Shown here: positions 16,796 through 25,140 of the stretch, piece by piece | Layout: each line of letters begins with the position of its first letter | Position numbering within the stretch: position 1 is the stretch's first letter | Source: Streptomyces pactum | GTDB taxonomy: Bacteria > Actinomycetota > Actinomycetes > Streptomycetales > Streptomycetaceae | Assembly: GCF_002005225.1 (NCBI RefSeq) | Contig: NZ_CP019724.1 | Span: 2,978,501 to 3,042,500, forward strand | Direction of reading: 5' to 3' | DNA length: 64,000 nucleotides | Translations under genes and position numbers: made by a program | Notes under the pieces: model-generated | What the model saw: the letters and a program-made list of their open reading frames with translations, nothing else | Database searches by the model: none | What the model was told of the DNA's origin: nothing

Positions 16796-17407
16796 ATGGC
16801 ACGCACGGACACCACACCCCACCGGCCCCGGCCGCCCGCCGGCCTGCGGCGCGCCGTCGCACGGCTGCCCGTCCTCCTCTTCCGCGGAGGGCTGGGTCCC
16901 CTGTTCGGCAAGCGGCTGCTCCTGCTGCACCACACCGGCCGGATCAGCGGCAGGGACCACCGGGTCGTCCTCGAAGTGGTCTCCTACGACCCCGACGGCT
17001 CCGGTGAGCCCACCGGCCCCCACGACTCCCGCAACCCCGACGGCCCCTCCGACTCCTCCGACTCCTCCGACTCCTCCGACTCCGACTCCCGCGAGCCGCA
17101 CGGACGGAGTTGGACCGTCGCCTCCGGCTTCGGTCCGGAGGCGGACTGGTACCGGAACCTGCGGCGGCAGCCCAAGACGGTCATCCAGTTCGGCAACCGC
17201 CACCACGCCGTCACCGCCCGTTTCCTGCCCGCCGAGGAGGGCGCCGGGATCATGGCGGAGTACGCCCGGCGGCACCCGGGAACGGCCCGGCGTCTTTGCG
17301 CGTTCATGGGATTGGCGGTGGACGGCGGCGAGGCGTCGTTCCGTGACGCCGGACGGGCCGTCCCCTTCGTGCGGCTCGTCGCGGCCGACGGAGACCGCCG
17401 GCCATGA
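16796..17407 (+). CDS. Deazaflavin (F420)-dependent nitroreductase/DUF385-type protein
   Basis: This 203-residue protein has the core pattern LLLHHTGRISGRDHRVVLEVV... then WTVASGFGPEADWYRNLRRQPKTVIQFGNR, typical of F420H2-dependent quinone/nitro reductases (Ddn family). Between the two halves it carries an inserted Asp/Ser run (DSSDSSDSSDSSDSDS) encoded by a GACTCCTCC 9-bp repeat at 17048-17095. The insert probably forms a disordered loop. AGGAGG lies before ATG 16796. A link to the divergent MarR regulator is likely; the substrate is unknown. Confidence 0.82.
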   Translation: MARTDTTPHRPRPPAGLRRAVARLPVLLFRGGLGPLFGKRLLLLHHTGRISGRDHRVVLEVVSYDPDGSGEPTGPHDSRNPDGPSDSSDSSDSSDSDSREPHGRSWTVASGFGPEADWYRNLRRQPKTVIQFGNRHHAVTARFLPAEEGAGIMAEYARRHPGTARRLCAFMGLAVDGGEASFRDAGRAVPFVRLVAADGDRRP

Positions 17408-17657
17408 CCACCGGGCCGCGGGACCGGCGGTGGGTGGAAGAGGAGGGCCGGAGACCCTGGCGATCTGTTTTTGCACTGTGCAATGATCCAGCGGGGGGCC
17501 GGTCTGCGGCCGGCTGCCGTACGGCGCCCGGGAGTGACACCGAAACGGTGCTGCGGCACAGGACGGCACACCGGCCGCCGGCGGGCTCCCCTCCCGCTCC
17601 CACTCCCGCCCGGCCGCCGTACGGACCGAAGACGAGAGCGAGAGGACGAGGGGCATC

Positions 17658-18158
17658 ATGACCACTTCCGGACCGGGCGAGCCGGACGGTACGCCGTCCG
17701 TGCCGGACCACGTCTGGCGGAAGTTCCTGGAGGACGACGAGCACGCCATCCGCGCCTCCGCCCCCAGGGAACCCGCCGCGCGCGAGCGGACTTCGGGATG
17801 GCGTCCGGGGCCGCCCCCGGACGTGGTCGGCGAGCCCTGGGATCCGGAGGACCCGTGGGCCGGCCCGGTCTGGCGCGAGCTGGACGGGCGGGCCCGGATC
17901 CGACGGGTCGGCCGGGTGATCGGCACGGCCGCCGCGGTCGCCCTCGCCCTGACCGCGTGGTCGCAGTTGTCCACCGGCCCCGGCACACCGGGCGGCGGAC
18001 CGGCCGACACCATCGGGCAGCATCTCGAGGAGAGCCCCGTCCTGCCCACCGTCGCCTCTCTCGCGCCGACGGCCTCCGGCGACGCCAGCCCCGCGGCCTT
18101 CGAACCCGACCCGTCCGCCGCCCCCCGGATGTCGGCCTCTCCCTGGACAATCGACTGA
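17658..18158 (+). CDS. Hypothetical single-pass membrane protein
   Basis: I do not recognise a named family. The 166 residues have an acidic/Pro-rich cytoplasmic part with W residues (VWRKFLEDDEHAIR, PWDPEDPWAGPVWRELDGRARI), one predicted membrane helix (VIGTAAAVALALTAWSQL, about 86-103) and an Ala/Ser/Pro-rich outer tail. The gene ends 22 bases before the TetR gene start, with the palindromic operator covering the junction. A role with the downstream regulator and exporter is possible. Confidence 0.6.
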   Translation: MTTSGPGEPDGTPSVPDHVWRKFLEDDEHAIRASAPREPAARERTSGWRPGPPPDVVGEPWDPEDPWAGPVWRELDGRARIRRVGRVIGTAAAVALALTAWSQLSTGPGTPGGGPADTIGQHLEESPVLPTVASLAPTASGDASPAAFEPDPSAAPRMSASPWTID

Positions 18159-18189
18159 ACGCTTGTTTAGCATGTTGTACATGCGTTCA
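18156..18189. promoter_or_regulatory. Nested palindromes at the TetR gene start (operator)
   Basis: Outer arms TGAACGC (18156-18162) and GCGTTCA (18183-18189) enclose an inner palindrome GCATGT-TGT-ACATGC (18170-18184). The element covers the upstream stop and the likely TetR start codon, as expected for an autorepressing TetR operator. Confidence 0.6.
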
Positions 18190-18834
18190 ATCCCGGAGGA
18201 CCGGACCACCCGGGCCCTCATCCGCGACGAGGCCCTCGGCCTGTTCGCCGCCCACGGGCCGGAGTCGGTGACCGTACGGCAGATCGCCACCGCGGCCGGT
18301 GTGTCGCCCGGGCTCGTGGTGCACCACTTCGGCTCGAAGGACGGACTGCGCCAGGAGATCGACCAGTACGTCGTGGGCGCCTTCGAGGCCGTGCTGGGCG
18401 AACTGACCGGCGAGGACGGAGTGGAGTCGCTCGACTCCGGCGCCGGAGCGGCGTCGCTGAGCGCGGCGTTCACCCGTCACTTCCCGGCCGGATCGCCGCT
18501 GCCCGGCTACCTCCGCCGCCTGCTGCTGGGCGACTCGGAGGGCGGCAGGCTGCTGTTCGGCCGCCTGTACGAGCTGAGCCGGGCCGCCCTGGACGACCTG
18601 GCGGCGGCCGGGCTGGCGGTGCCGGGCCGGGACCCGGCGGCCCGCGCGGCCGTCCTGCTCGCCAACGACCTGGCCGTGTTCCTGCTGCGCGACCGTCTCG
18701 GCGAAGTCCTGGGCACCGACCCCCTGTCGGCCGACGGCATGGCCCGCTGGGCGCCCGAGGTGCTCGGCATCTACACGGGCGGGCTGAACGCTTCGCCTCC
18801 CGGACCCACCCGAGAGGCGCCCCCGGAAGCCTGA
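18181..18834 (+). CDS. TetR-family regulator of the adjacent ABC exporter
   Basis: A 217-residue regulator. The N-terminal helix-turn-helix reads ALGLFAAHGPESVTVRQIATAAGVSPGLVVHHFGSKDGLRQEI, and the rest is the ligand-binding helical domain. ATG 18181 (MRSIPEDRTTR) is preferred; ATG 18172 and TTG 18163 are in frame upstream but lie inside the operator. It precedes an ABC ATPase and permease on the same strand, so it probably senses the exporter's substrate. Confidence 0.9.
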   Translation: MRSIPEDRTTRALIRDEALGLFAAHGPESVTVRQIATAAGVSPGLVVHHFGSKDGLRQEIDQYVVGAFEAVLGELTGEDGVESLDSGAGAASLSAAFTRHFPAGSPLPGYLRRLLLGDSEGGRLLFGRLYELSRAALDDLAAAGLAVPGRDPAARAAVLLANDLAVFLLRDRLGEVLGTDPLSADGMARWAPEVLGIYTGGLNASPPGPTREAPPEA

Positions 18835-18863
18835 GAAGCACAGGAAGGCCATGGTGACCGCAC

Positions 18864-19601
18864 GTGCCGACCGACCCCGCACCCGCAGCGCCCGCTTCAC
18901 CCACGCCCACGCCCACGCCCACGCCCACGCCCACGCCCACGCCCACGCCCACGCCCACGCCCACGGCACCCGTACTCCGCGCCCGTGACCTGCACAAGTC
19001 GTACGGCTCCCACCGCGTCCTGCGCGGCGCCGACCTCACCGTCGCCCCCGGGCAACTGGTCGCCATCGTCGGTGAGAACGGCGCCGGGAAGTCCACCCTG
19101 CTCAAGGCGCTGGCCGGCACCCTGCCGCTGGACCGCGGCGAGGTCGCCCTGACCGGGACGCTCGGCTACTGCCCCCAGGAACCGGTGCTGAGCGGCAGCC
19201 TGACGGTCGAACAGCACCTGCGCTACTTCGCCGCCGCGCACCGCCTCCCCGGCCTGGACCGCGGCCGGGAGCTCGTCCGGGCCCTGGGCTACGAGCGCTA
19301 CGCACAGACCCCCGCGGCCGAACTCTCCGGCGGTACCCGTCAAAAGCTCAACCTCACCCTGGCCCTGCTGCACGACCCCGGCGTGCTGCTCCTCGACGAG
19401 CCGTACCAGGGGTTCGACTGGGAGACGTATCTGCGCTTCTGGGACCTGGTCGAGGACCTGCGCACGCGCGGCAAGGCCGTCGTGGTCATCACCCACCTCG
19501 TCTTCGAGCAGGACCGCTTCGACCTGCTGGCCGACCTGGCCGACGGCCGCCTCACCGCCCGCACGGCGGCCGGAAGGGAGCACCACCGTGTCGACGCCTG
19601 A
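18864..19601 (+). CDS. ABC transporter ATP-binding protein with N-terminal (PT)n tract
   Basis: A 245-residue ATPase with Walker A GENGAGKS, a Q-loop region (YCPQEPVLSG), the signature LSGGTRQKLNLTLALL, Walker B VLLLDEPYQG and the switch histidine in VITHL. It resembles exporters of the drug/antibiotic (DrrA-like) class and pairs with the downstream membrane protein. Residues 14-34 are an alternating Pro-Thr run encoded by ten CACGCC copies. GTG 18864 is the only start in this frame before the ATPase core. A better placed AGGAAGG plus ATG (18851) opens a different frame through the repeat that stops at 18988. Confidence 0.9.
   Translation: MPTDPAPAAPASPTPTPTPTPTPTPTPTPTPTPTAPVLRARDLHKSYGSHRVLRGADLTVAPGQLVAIVGENGAGKSTLLKALAGTLPLDRGEVALTGTLGYCPQEPVLSGSLTVEQHLRYFAAAHRLPGLDRGRELVRALGYERYAQTPAAELSGGTRQKLNLTLALLHDPGVLLLDEPYQGFDWETYLRFWDLVEDLRTRGKAVVVITHLVFEQDRFDLLADLADGRLTARTAAGREHHRVDA
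18902..18967. repeat. Hexanucleotide repeat (CACGCC)10 plus one imperfect copy
   Basis: Ten exact CACGCC units (18902-18961) are followed by CACGGC. It encodes Pro-Thr in the ATPase frame and His-Ala in the overlapping frame. Copy number changes would alter length without breaking the frame. Confidence 0.95.
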
Positions 19602-20382
19602 CCTGACGACCCGCCCGGGACCGCTGTACGGGCAGTTCCCCACCGCCCTGCGCTTCTCGGTGCGCGACCAGACCCGCAACCGGCTCGCCGGGCTGCTCCT
19701 CGTGGTGTTCGTGCCGGTCTGGTACCTGGTGATGAACGCGATGGCCGGAGGCGAGGTGCTCGACTTCAAGCTGTACGCCACCGGCGAGGTGCTGCACGTC
19801 GACGGCGGGCACCTCACCCTGATCACGGCCGGGCTCAACTCCGTGACGATGATCGCCGGGTTCGTCGTCTTCGACGCCGTGCGCAAGTCGCTCGCCTTCG
19901 ACCGGCGGCTCGTCTTCGCCGGGTACCGGCAGTCCACCCTGATCGGCGCCAAGACCCTCGCCGTCGCCGGGGTCGCCACCGGCATCGCCCTCTACACCGC
20001 GCTGGCGGTCCTGTTCTTCTGGCGCCCGGCGGCGGGTGCCTGGTTCGCCGTACTCGCCGGATTCACCGTCATCGCGCTCGCCTACGGCGCCCTCGGCCTG
20101 CTCCTCGGGGTCCTGGTCAAGCGGGACCTGGAGGGCTTCTTCCTGATCATCATGGGCGGGCTGATGGACACGTTCCTGCAGAACCCGCTGGGCAACCCGC
20201 TCGCCAACGAGCCGATCCTGCAGTGGTTCCCGTCCTTCGGACCGATGCAGTTCGCGTCCGGCGGCGCCTTCGCGGACTCCGCCCTGTGGGGACACCTCGG
20301 TCTGGGGCTGGCCTGGGCGGCCGGGTTCAGCGCGGTGGGGCTGGTCATCTTCCGGGTCCGGACGCGGGACCGCACCCGCTGA
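19588..20382 (+). CDS. ABC-2 type transporter permease
   Basis: The 264-residue integral membrane protein has about six hydrophobic helices, for example AGLLLVVFVPVWYLVMNAMA, MIAGFVVFDAV, GVATGIALYTALAVLFFW, VLAGFTVIALAYGALGLLLGVL and LGLGLAWAAGFSAVGLVIF. Its gene starts at GTG 19588, inside the last 14 bases of the ATPase gene, so the two are translationally coupled. Together they form an exporter, probably controlled by the TetR protein upstream. The substrate is unknown. Confidence 0.85.
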   Translation: MSTPDLTTRPGPLYGQFPTALRFSVRDQTRNRLAGLLLVVFVPVWYLVMNAMAGGEVLDFKLYATGEVLHVDGGHLTLITAGLNSVTMIAGFVVFDAVRKSLAFDRRLVFAGYRQSTLIGAKTLAVAGVATGIALYTALAVLFFWRPAAGAWFAVLAGFTVIALAYGALGLLLGVLVKRDLEGFFLIIMGGLMDTFLQNPLGNPLANEPILQWFPSFGPMQFASGGAFADSALWGHLGLGLAWAAGFSAVGLVIFRVRTRDRTR

Positions 20383-20388
20383 GCGGCG

Positions 20389-21510
20389 TCAGGCGCTGCG
20401 CTTGCGGGACGGCGTCTTCTTGGCGGGGTTCTTGGCGGGGTTCTTGGCGCTGCTCCTGGCGGTGCTCCTTGCGGGCGCACCCTTGCCGGCCGTCTCCTTG
20501 CCGGCCGTCTCCTTGGCGGCTCCCTTGGCCGCCGTCTTCTTCGCGGGCCGGGCGGACTTCGCCGTCGCCTTCCCGGCGCCCGAGGCGGTCGCCTTCGTCG
20601 CCGCCGTCTTCTTCGCGGCCGTGGACGTCGACTTCTTGCCGCCGGTCTCCTTGGGGGTCTGCCGGGACGACGTCCTGCGCTGCGGCAGGGTTCTGACCTC
20701 GGCCTCCTCGGCCGCTCCGGCACCTTCTCCCCCGCCCCTGGACTCCCGCGCCGCCCGCACGCTGCTCTCCAGCGCGGCCATCAGGTCCAGCACCTTGCCG
20801 GGCGCGGCCGCCTCGCGGGTCTCCGGGGGCGCCTCACCGGCCGCCTTCGCGGCGATCACCTCCTCCAGCGCCTCGCGGTACTCGTCGTGCAGGTCGTCCA
20901 GGTCGATCTCGCCGAGGGTGTCCATCAGTGCGTCCGCGAGGTCCAGCTCCTGGTCGCGGACAGTGACGCCGGTGTCCGGGGCGACGTTCTCGGGTGCGCG
21001 TACCTCGTCCGGCCACAGCAGGCCGTGCATCGCGATGGCGTCGCCGACGACCCGGAGCATGCCGAGGCGCTCACGGCCGCGCAGCGCGAACTTGGCGATG
21101 GCCACCCGGTTGCTGCGCTTGAGGGCCTCGCGCAGCAGCGTGTACGGCTTGGCGGCGGGGGCGCCGCTCGCCGCGAGGTAGTAGGCGGAGCCCATCTGGA
21201 GCGGGTCGATGCGTTCCTCGGGCACGAAGGCCACGATCTCGATCGTCCGCGCGGTCGGGATCGGCAGGTGGGACAGGTCCTCGTCGGTGATCGGGATCAT
21301 CGAGCCGTCGGCGTCCTCGTAGGCCTTGCCGATCTCGTCCTGGGCGACCTCGCGGTCCTCCAGCTCGCAGACCTTGCGGTAGCGGATCCGGCCGCCGTCC
21401 TCCGTGTGGATCTGGCGGAAGGAGACCGCGTGGCTCTCGGTCGCGTTCACCAGCTTGATGGGGATGCTGACCAGGCCGAAGGAGATGGCGCCGTTCCAGA
21501 TGGATCGCAC
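20389..21510 (-). CDS. ku: Ku DNA end-binding protein
   Basis: A 373-residue bacterial Ku. The start RSIWNGAISFGLVSIPIKLVNATE is the family hallmark, and the core contains KPYTLLREALKRSNRVAIAKFALRGRERLGMLR. After the Ku ring a long Lys/Ala-rich tail (TAAKKTAATKATAS..., ending KTPSRKRSA) is expected to bind DNA. Ku encircles double-strand breaks and recruits LigD-type enzymes for non-homologous end joining. GTG 21510 is preferred to GTG 21519 because GGAAAGG then sits 9 bases away. It is divergent from the polymerase-domain gene. Confidence 0.97.
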   Translation of the reverse strand: MRSIWNGAISFGLVSIPIKLVNATESHAVSFRQIHTEDGGRIRYRKVCELEDREVAQDEIGKAYEDADGSMIPITDEDLSHLPIPTARTIEIVAFVPEERIDPLQMGSAYYLAASGAPAAKPYTLLREALKRSNRVAIAKFALRGRERLGMLRVVGDAIAMHGLLWPDEVRAPENVAPDTGVTVRDQELDLADALMDTLGEIDLDDLHDEYREALEEVIAAKAAGEAPPETREAAAPGKVLDLMAALESSVRAARESRGGGEGAGAAEEAEVRTLPQRRTSSRQTPKETGGKKSTSTAAKKTAATKATASGAGKATAKSARPAKKTAAKGAAKETAGKETAGKGAPARSTARSSAKNPAKNPAKKTPSRKRSA

Positions 21511-21595
21511 GTGCAGCACCCTTTCCAGCTTCCAGCCGGCCGACTGCCGGAGGACCGTCGGGCGGTTTGTCCGTGTTTCATGAGATTCTCATGGT

Positions 21596-22477
21596 ATGGC
21601 GCCTATCACAGAGGTGGAGGGGCGACGGGTCGCCCTCAGCAACCTGGACAAGGTGCTGTATCCCGCGACCGGCTTCACCAAGGGCGAGCTGCTGCACTAC
21701 TACGCGACGACCGCCGAGGTGCTGCTGCCGCACCTGCGGGACCGGCCGGTGTCCTTCCTGCGGTACCCGGACGGTCCGGACGGCCAGGTGTTCTTCGCCA
21801 AGAACGTGCCGCCGGGTACGCCCGAGTGGGTCACCACGGCGGAGGTGCCCCGCTCGGAGGGGCCGGCCCGGATGGTGCTGGTGCAGGACCTCGCGTCCCT
21901 GATGTGGGCGGCGAACCTGGTGACCGAGTTCCACACGCATCAGTGGACCGCGGACGACCCCGGCGAGGCCGACCGGCTGGTGTTCGACCTCGACCCCGGT
22001 CCGCCCGCGACCGTCGTGCACTGCTGCGAGGTCGCGCTGTGGCTGCGGGAGCGGCTGGCGGCGGACGGGATCGAGGCGTACGCGAAGACCTCCGGGGCCA
22101 AGGGGCTGCATCTGCTGGCGGGGGTGCGGGGGGCCTCGTCGGAGCGGGTGTCGGAGTACGCGAAGGCGCTGGCCACGGAGGCGGAGCGGGCACTGCCGCG
22201 GTTGGTGGTGCACCGGATGACGCGCAGCCTGCGGCCGGGGAAGGTCTTCGTCGACTGGAGCCAGAACGCCGCCCGCAAGACCACGGCCACTCCGTACACG
22301 ATGCGGGCCCGCTCCGCGCCGGCGGTCTCCACACCGGTCACGTGGGAGGAGGTGGCCGGGTGCCGGCGGGCCGAGCAGTTCGTCTTCGGGGCGGACGACA
22401 TCGGGCCGCGGGTGCAGGACTACGGCGACCTGCTGGCACCGCTGTTCGAGCGGCGGCGAGCGGCGTCCCTGCCCTGA
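21596..22477 (+). CDS. Stand-alone LigD-type NHEJ polymerase (primase-polymerase)
   Basis: The 293-residue protein equals only the polymerase domain of LigD: LSNLDKVLYPATGFTKGELLHYY at the start, the metal-binding VFDLDPG (Asp131, Asp133), KTSGAKGLHL (164-172) and VFVDWSQNA with the third Asp. It adds ribo- or deoxynucleotides at broken ends during non-homologous end joining. No ligase or 3'-phosphoesterase domain is attached or nearby. It is divergent from ku with an 85-base gap, so they probably share control. Confidence 0.95.
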   Translation: MAPITEVEGRRVALSNLDKVLYPATGFTKGELLHYYATTAEVLLPHLRDRPVSFLRYPDGPDGQVFFAKNVPPGTPEWVTTAEVPRSEGPARMVLVQDLASLMWAANLVTEFHTHQWTADDPGEADRLVFDLDPGPPATVVHCCEVALWLRERLAADGIEAYAKTSGAKGLHLLAGVRGASSERVSEYAKALATEAERALPRLVVHRMTRSLRPGKVFVDWSQNAARKTTATPYTMRARSAPAVSTPVTWEEVAGCRRAEQFVFGADDIGPRVQDYGDLLAPLFERRRAASLP

Positions 22478-22491
22478 CGCGCACCGGCCGG

Positions 22492-22806
22492 CACCGACAC
22501 ACGGCAGCTCCGCCCCGACGCACGCCGACCCGGCCCTGGCACACGGCAGCTCCGCCCCGACGCACGCCGACCCGGCCCTGACACGCACTACTCCGCCCGA
22601 GCGTGCCGACCCGGCCCTGACACGCACGGCTCCGCCCGAGCGTGCCGACCCGGCCCTGACACGCACGACTCCGCCCGAGCGTGCCGACCCGGCCCTGGCA
22701 CGCACGACTCCGCCCGAGCGTGCCGATCCGGCCCTGACACGCACAATTCCGCCCGAGCGTGGCGGCCCGGCCCTGACACGCACGACTCCGCCCCGGCGTG
22801 GCGGCC
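22492..22806. repeat. 39-bp minisatellite, about seven copies
   Basis: The marker CGGCCCTG recurs at 22531, 22573, 22612, 22651, 22690, 22729 and 22768. The last six are exactly 39 bases apart. Each unit contains CACGCACGACTCCGCCCGAG followed by CGTGCCGACC. It fills the gap between two convergent genes. No gene is supported here. Confidence 0.93.
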
Positions 22807-22807
22807 C

Positions 22808-23611
22808 TCAGACGCGCGTCCAGGTGGCGCGGTCGCGGGCCATGGCGTGCAGGGCCTCCACGTCCGCCGGTTTCAGCATCCCGCCCAGGCGGGCCAGCTC
22901 CGGCAGCTCCGTGTCCGTGAGCAGGCGGACCGAGCGGGGCGGCGCGGTGACGGTCACGCGCGCCGCGCCGACCAGGACGAGGACCGGACGGACCTCCGCC
23001 GTCAGGGCGTACGAGGACCGGTCGGCGTCGGAACGGACCCGGCGCAGCAGGGGAAGCGGTTCGCGGCGGCCCAGTGCGACCAGGGGGTCGGTGACGTGGA
23101 CGCGTTGCCCGCGGGCGGGCAGCACGTGCAGGGCGAAGAGGCCGCCGGGGCCGATCACCAGGTGGTGGACGCGGTCGCCGCCGGGCAGCGGGACGGAGTG
23201 CAGGGTGTGCCACCCGGCGCCTTCGAGGCGGTCGAGGGCCGCTCCCGTCGCCTGCTCGGCCGCCAGCGCCCGGCGCCGCGGGTCGGGCCGCAGCCGGTGC
23301 GCCGGGCCGGGGTCGCGCTCCAGGGCGACCAGGAGCGCCTCGCCGGGCCGGTTGGGGGCGAGGTCGTCGTCCGGGTGGAGGGAGAGCCGGGCCAGCTCGG
23401 CGGGGGTCGGGACCGGGGGCGGGCCTACGGTGACCGGGCCGGTGAGGAAGGGGCCCAGGGCCTCGAGTACCTCGTTCTCGCGGTCGTCGCCGAGCAGGTT
23501 GACGCGGGCCGTCTCACGGTCGTACCAGGCGACGTTCCCGCCGTCCGGGAGGCAGACGTACAGCCGTTCCCGACCGTGCCGCCGGGACGGTATGACGCGC
23601 AGTCCGTTCAT
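22808..23611 (-). CDS. NERD-domain protein (nuclease-related)
   Basis: A 267-residue protein. The central part AAEQATGAALDRLEGAGWHTLHSVPLPGGDRVHHLVIGPGGLFALHVLP matches the nuclease-related (NERD) domain, a PD-(D/E)XK-like fold. The classical catalytic acids are not clear, so activity is uncertain. The N-terminal part (VIPSRRHGRERLYVCLPDGGNVAWYDRETARVNLL) is conserved in similar actinobacterial proteins but unassigned. It is transcribed toward the ku/polymerase pair, across the minisatellite. Confidence 0.75.
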   Translation of the reverse strand: MNGLRVIPSRRHGRERLYVCLPDGGNVAWYDRETARVNLLGDDRENEVLEALGPFLTGPVTVGPPPVPTPAELARLSLHPDDDLAPNRPGEALLVALERDPGPAHRLRPDPRRRALAAEQATGAALDRLEGAGWHTLHSVPLPGGDRVHHLVIGPGGLFALHVLPARGQRVHVTDPLVALGRREPLPLLRRVRSDADRSSYALTAEVRPVLVLVGAARVTVTAPPRSVRLLTDTELPELARLGGMLKPADVEALHAMARDRATWTRV

Positions 23612-23718
23612 GCACCATCACCCCGGTCCATGGGAACAGGCGGGGTGCTGCGGGGGCAAGAAGGCGGCTACCTTTGGCAGCGGTCGGGCAGACTCTCGGG
23701 CGGCATGGGGAGGCGCTG

Positions 23719-24225
23719 TTGCGTACCCGTGGGAAGGGACCGGACGCACCGGCTCCGGACAGGCCGTGGGACGAGATCGTGCCGGGGCTGTGGATGGGCG
23801 GGCACGAGTTCCGGCGGCAGGCGGGGGAGTCGGCGTTCGCCGTCGTGCGGGACGAGTTCGATCTCGTACAGACTCTGCTCCGGCTGCCCGGACACGGGCC
23901 GGACGACGGCGTCGAGCACCATGTGTGGCCGATCCCCGACGGTCCCCTCGACGGGACGCAGCTCGCGGGGGTGATCCGGCTGGCGGAGGCCGCGGGCGAG
24001 GCGCTGGACGGGGGCCGCAAGGTCCTCGTGCGCTGTTACCACGGGTACAACCGCTCCGGTCTCGTCGTCGCCCACACCCTGATGCGCCGGGGCGGCACCG
24101 CCGACGAGGCGGTCCGGCTGATCCGGGCCCGGCGTTCGCCGTGGGCGCTGCACAACGACCTGTTCGTGGAGTACCTGCGGGCCGGGCTCGACACCGCGCG
24201 TCTGCTGGAGGAGCTGGCCGAGTAG
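23719..24225 (+). CDS. Dual-specificity/PTP-like phosphatase
   Basis: The 168-residue protein contains VRCYHGYNRSGLVVAHTLM, a Cys-x5-Arg phosphatase loop of the (H)CxxGxxRS type with C-Y-H-G-Y-N-R-S. The following LMRRGGTADEAVRLIRARR is the usual helix, and the WPIPDGPLD segment is a candidate general-acid loop. It may dephosphorylate proteins or a small molecule. The best start is TTG 23719 with GGGGAGG five bases upstream; an alternative TTG lies at 23674. It is monocistronic. Confidence 0.82.
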   Translation: MRTRGKGPDAPAPDRPWDEIVPGLWMGGHEFRRQAGESAFAVVRDEFDLVQTLLRLPGHGPDDGVEHHVWPIPDGPLDGTQLAGVIRLAEAAGEALDGGRKVLVRCYHGYNRSGLVVAHTLMRRGGTADEAVRLIRARRSPWALHNDLFVEYLRAGLDTARLLEELAE

Positions 24226-24333
24226 CCCGGCACGCCTGTGGGCACGCAAAATGGACTTCCGTCCGAATAAGGTGTAGCGGATCACCGATGCCGATCACCT
24301 GACGTCGTCAGACGACCGAACCCCAGGAGTGCA

Positions 24334-25140
24334 GTGCCCCCGAGCCGCCGCGGGCGCCCCGCCCGCGTCACCGCCGTCCTCGCGCTGCTCCTGGCGGCCG
24401 CGGCGGCCGGCGCGCTGACCGCCTGCGGTGACTCGGGCGGGCTGCGGAGCGCGGGGGCGACACCGGCCGCGCGGAGCCCGGCCCGGCTCTGGCCCGACCT
24501 GGCCCCGGCGTCGAGCCCGGCCTACGACATCGGCGAGGTGGACAACGAGGTCGTCAAGGGTGTCGCCGTGCCCGGCGGTGACATCCGCGAGGCCGACCCG
24601 GTGGCCGCCGTGCGGGCCGAGATCGCCGCGCACCCGGACGACTACGAGGGCGACGAGGCGCCGTACCGCGAGACGGCCCGCCGGATGGCGGACTGCGGCC
24701 CGGGCTGGGCCGACGGTGCGGACGGCCGGTGCCCGGTGCTCAGGCCGTACTACCGCGACCTGACCGGCGACGGGCGCCCCGAGATGACCCTGGGCTTCCG
24801 GCTGCTGCCCGAGAACATGACCGCCGTGCGCGTCTACACCGTCGACAAGGACCGGCTCGTACGGGTCATGTCCTACGACGACGCGGTGAGCTCGGTCGCG
24901 CTGGCCGGGCGGACGGTGATCCTCCGCTCGCCGTCGGAGGTCGCGGGCTACGAGTACCGGCTCCGGTGGACGTGGGACCCCGACCAGCGGGCCATGCTCC
25001 TCACGAGCGACGAGATGCTGCGCACGGACGACGGCGGGAAGCCCGCCAAGCGTCCGTCCCCGTCCCCGTCCCCGTCCATGCCCCCGTCCCCGTCCCCGTC
25101 GGCGTCCCGGTCCGCGTCCCCGTCGGTGAGCGCCCGGTGA
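24334..25140 (+). CDS. Putative lipoprotein preceding a sensor kinase
   Basis: A 268-residue exported protein. An Arg-rich start and the hydrophobic run AVLALLLAAAAAGALTAC end in a lipobox (L-T-A-C), so it is probably a lipoprotein. A globular part with YYRDLTGDGRPEMTLGFRLLPENMTAVRVYTVDKDRLVRVMSY follows, and the tail is a (PS)n run. The stop overlaps the kinase start (GTGA). By analogy with lipoprotein-kinase pairs such as CseA/CseC, it may modulate the kinase. The family name is not recognised with certainty. Confidence 0.72.
   Translation: MPPSRRGRPARVTAVLALLLAAAAAGALTACGDSGGLRSAGATPAARSPARLWPDLAPASSPAYDIGEVDNEVVKGVAVPGGDIREADPVAAVRAEIAAHPDDYEGDEAPYRETARRMADCGPGWADGADGRCPVLRPYYRDLTGDGRPEMTLGFRLLPENMTAVRVYTVDKDRLVRVMSYDDAVSSVALAGRTVILRSPSEVAGYEYRLRWTWDPDQRAMLLTSDEMLRTDDGGKPAKRPSPSPSPSMPPSPSPSASRSASPSVSAR

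Noticed and set aside
18187..18969. Minus-strand frame with a (WA)n start over the TetR gene
   Set aside because: It is the complement of the CACGCC repeat and the TetR gene; there is no RBS or domain.
22492..22806. Tandem array considered as a CRISPR
   Set aside because: The repeats are directly adjacent with no unique spacers of constant length, and no cas genes are present.
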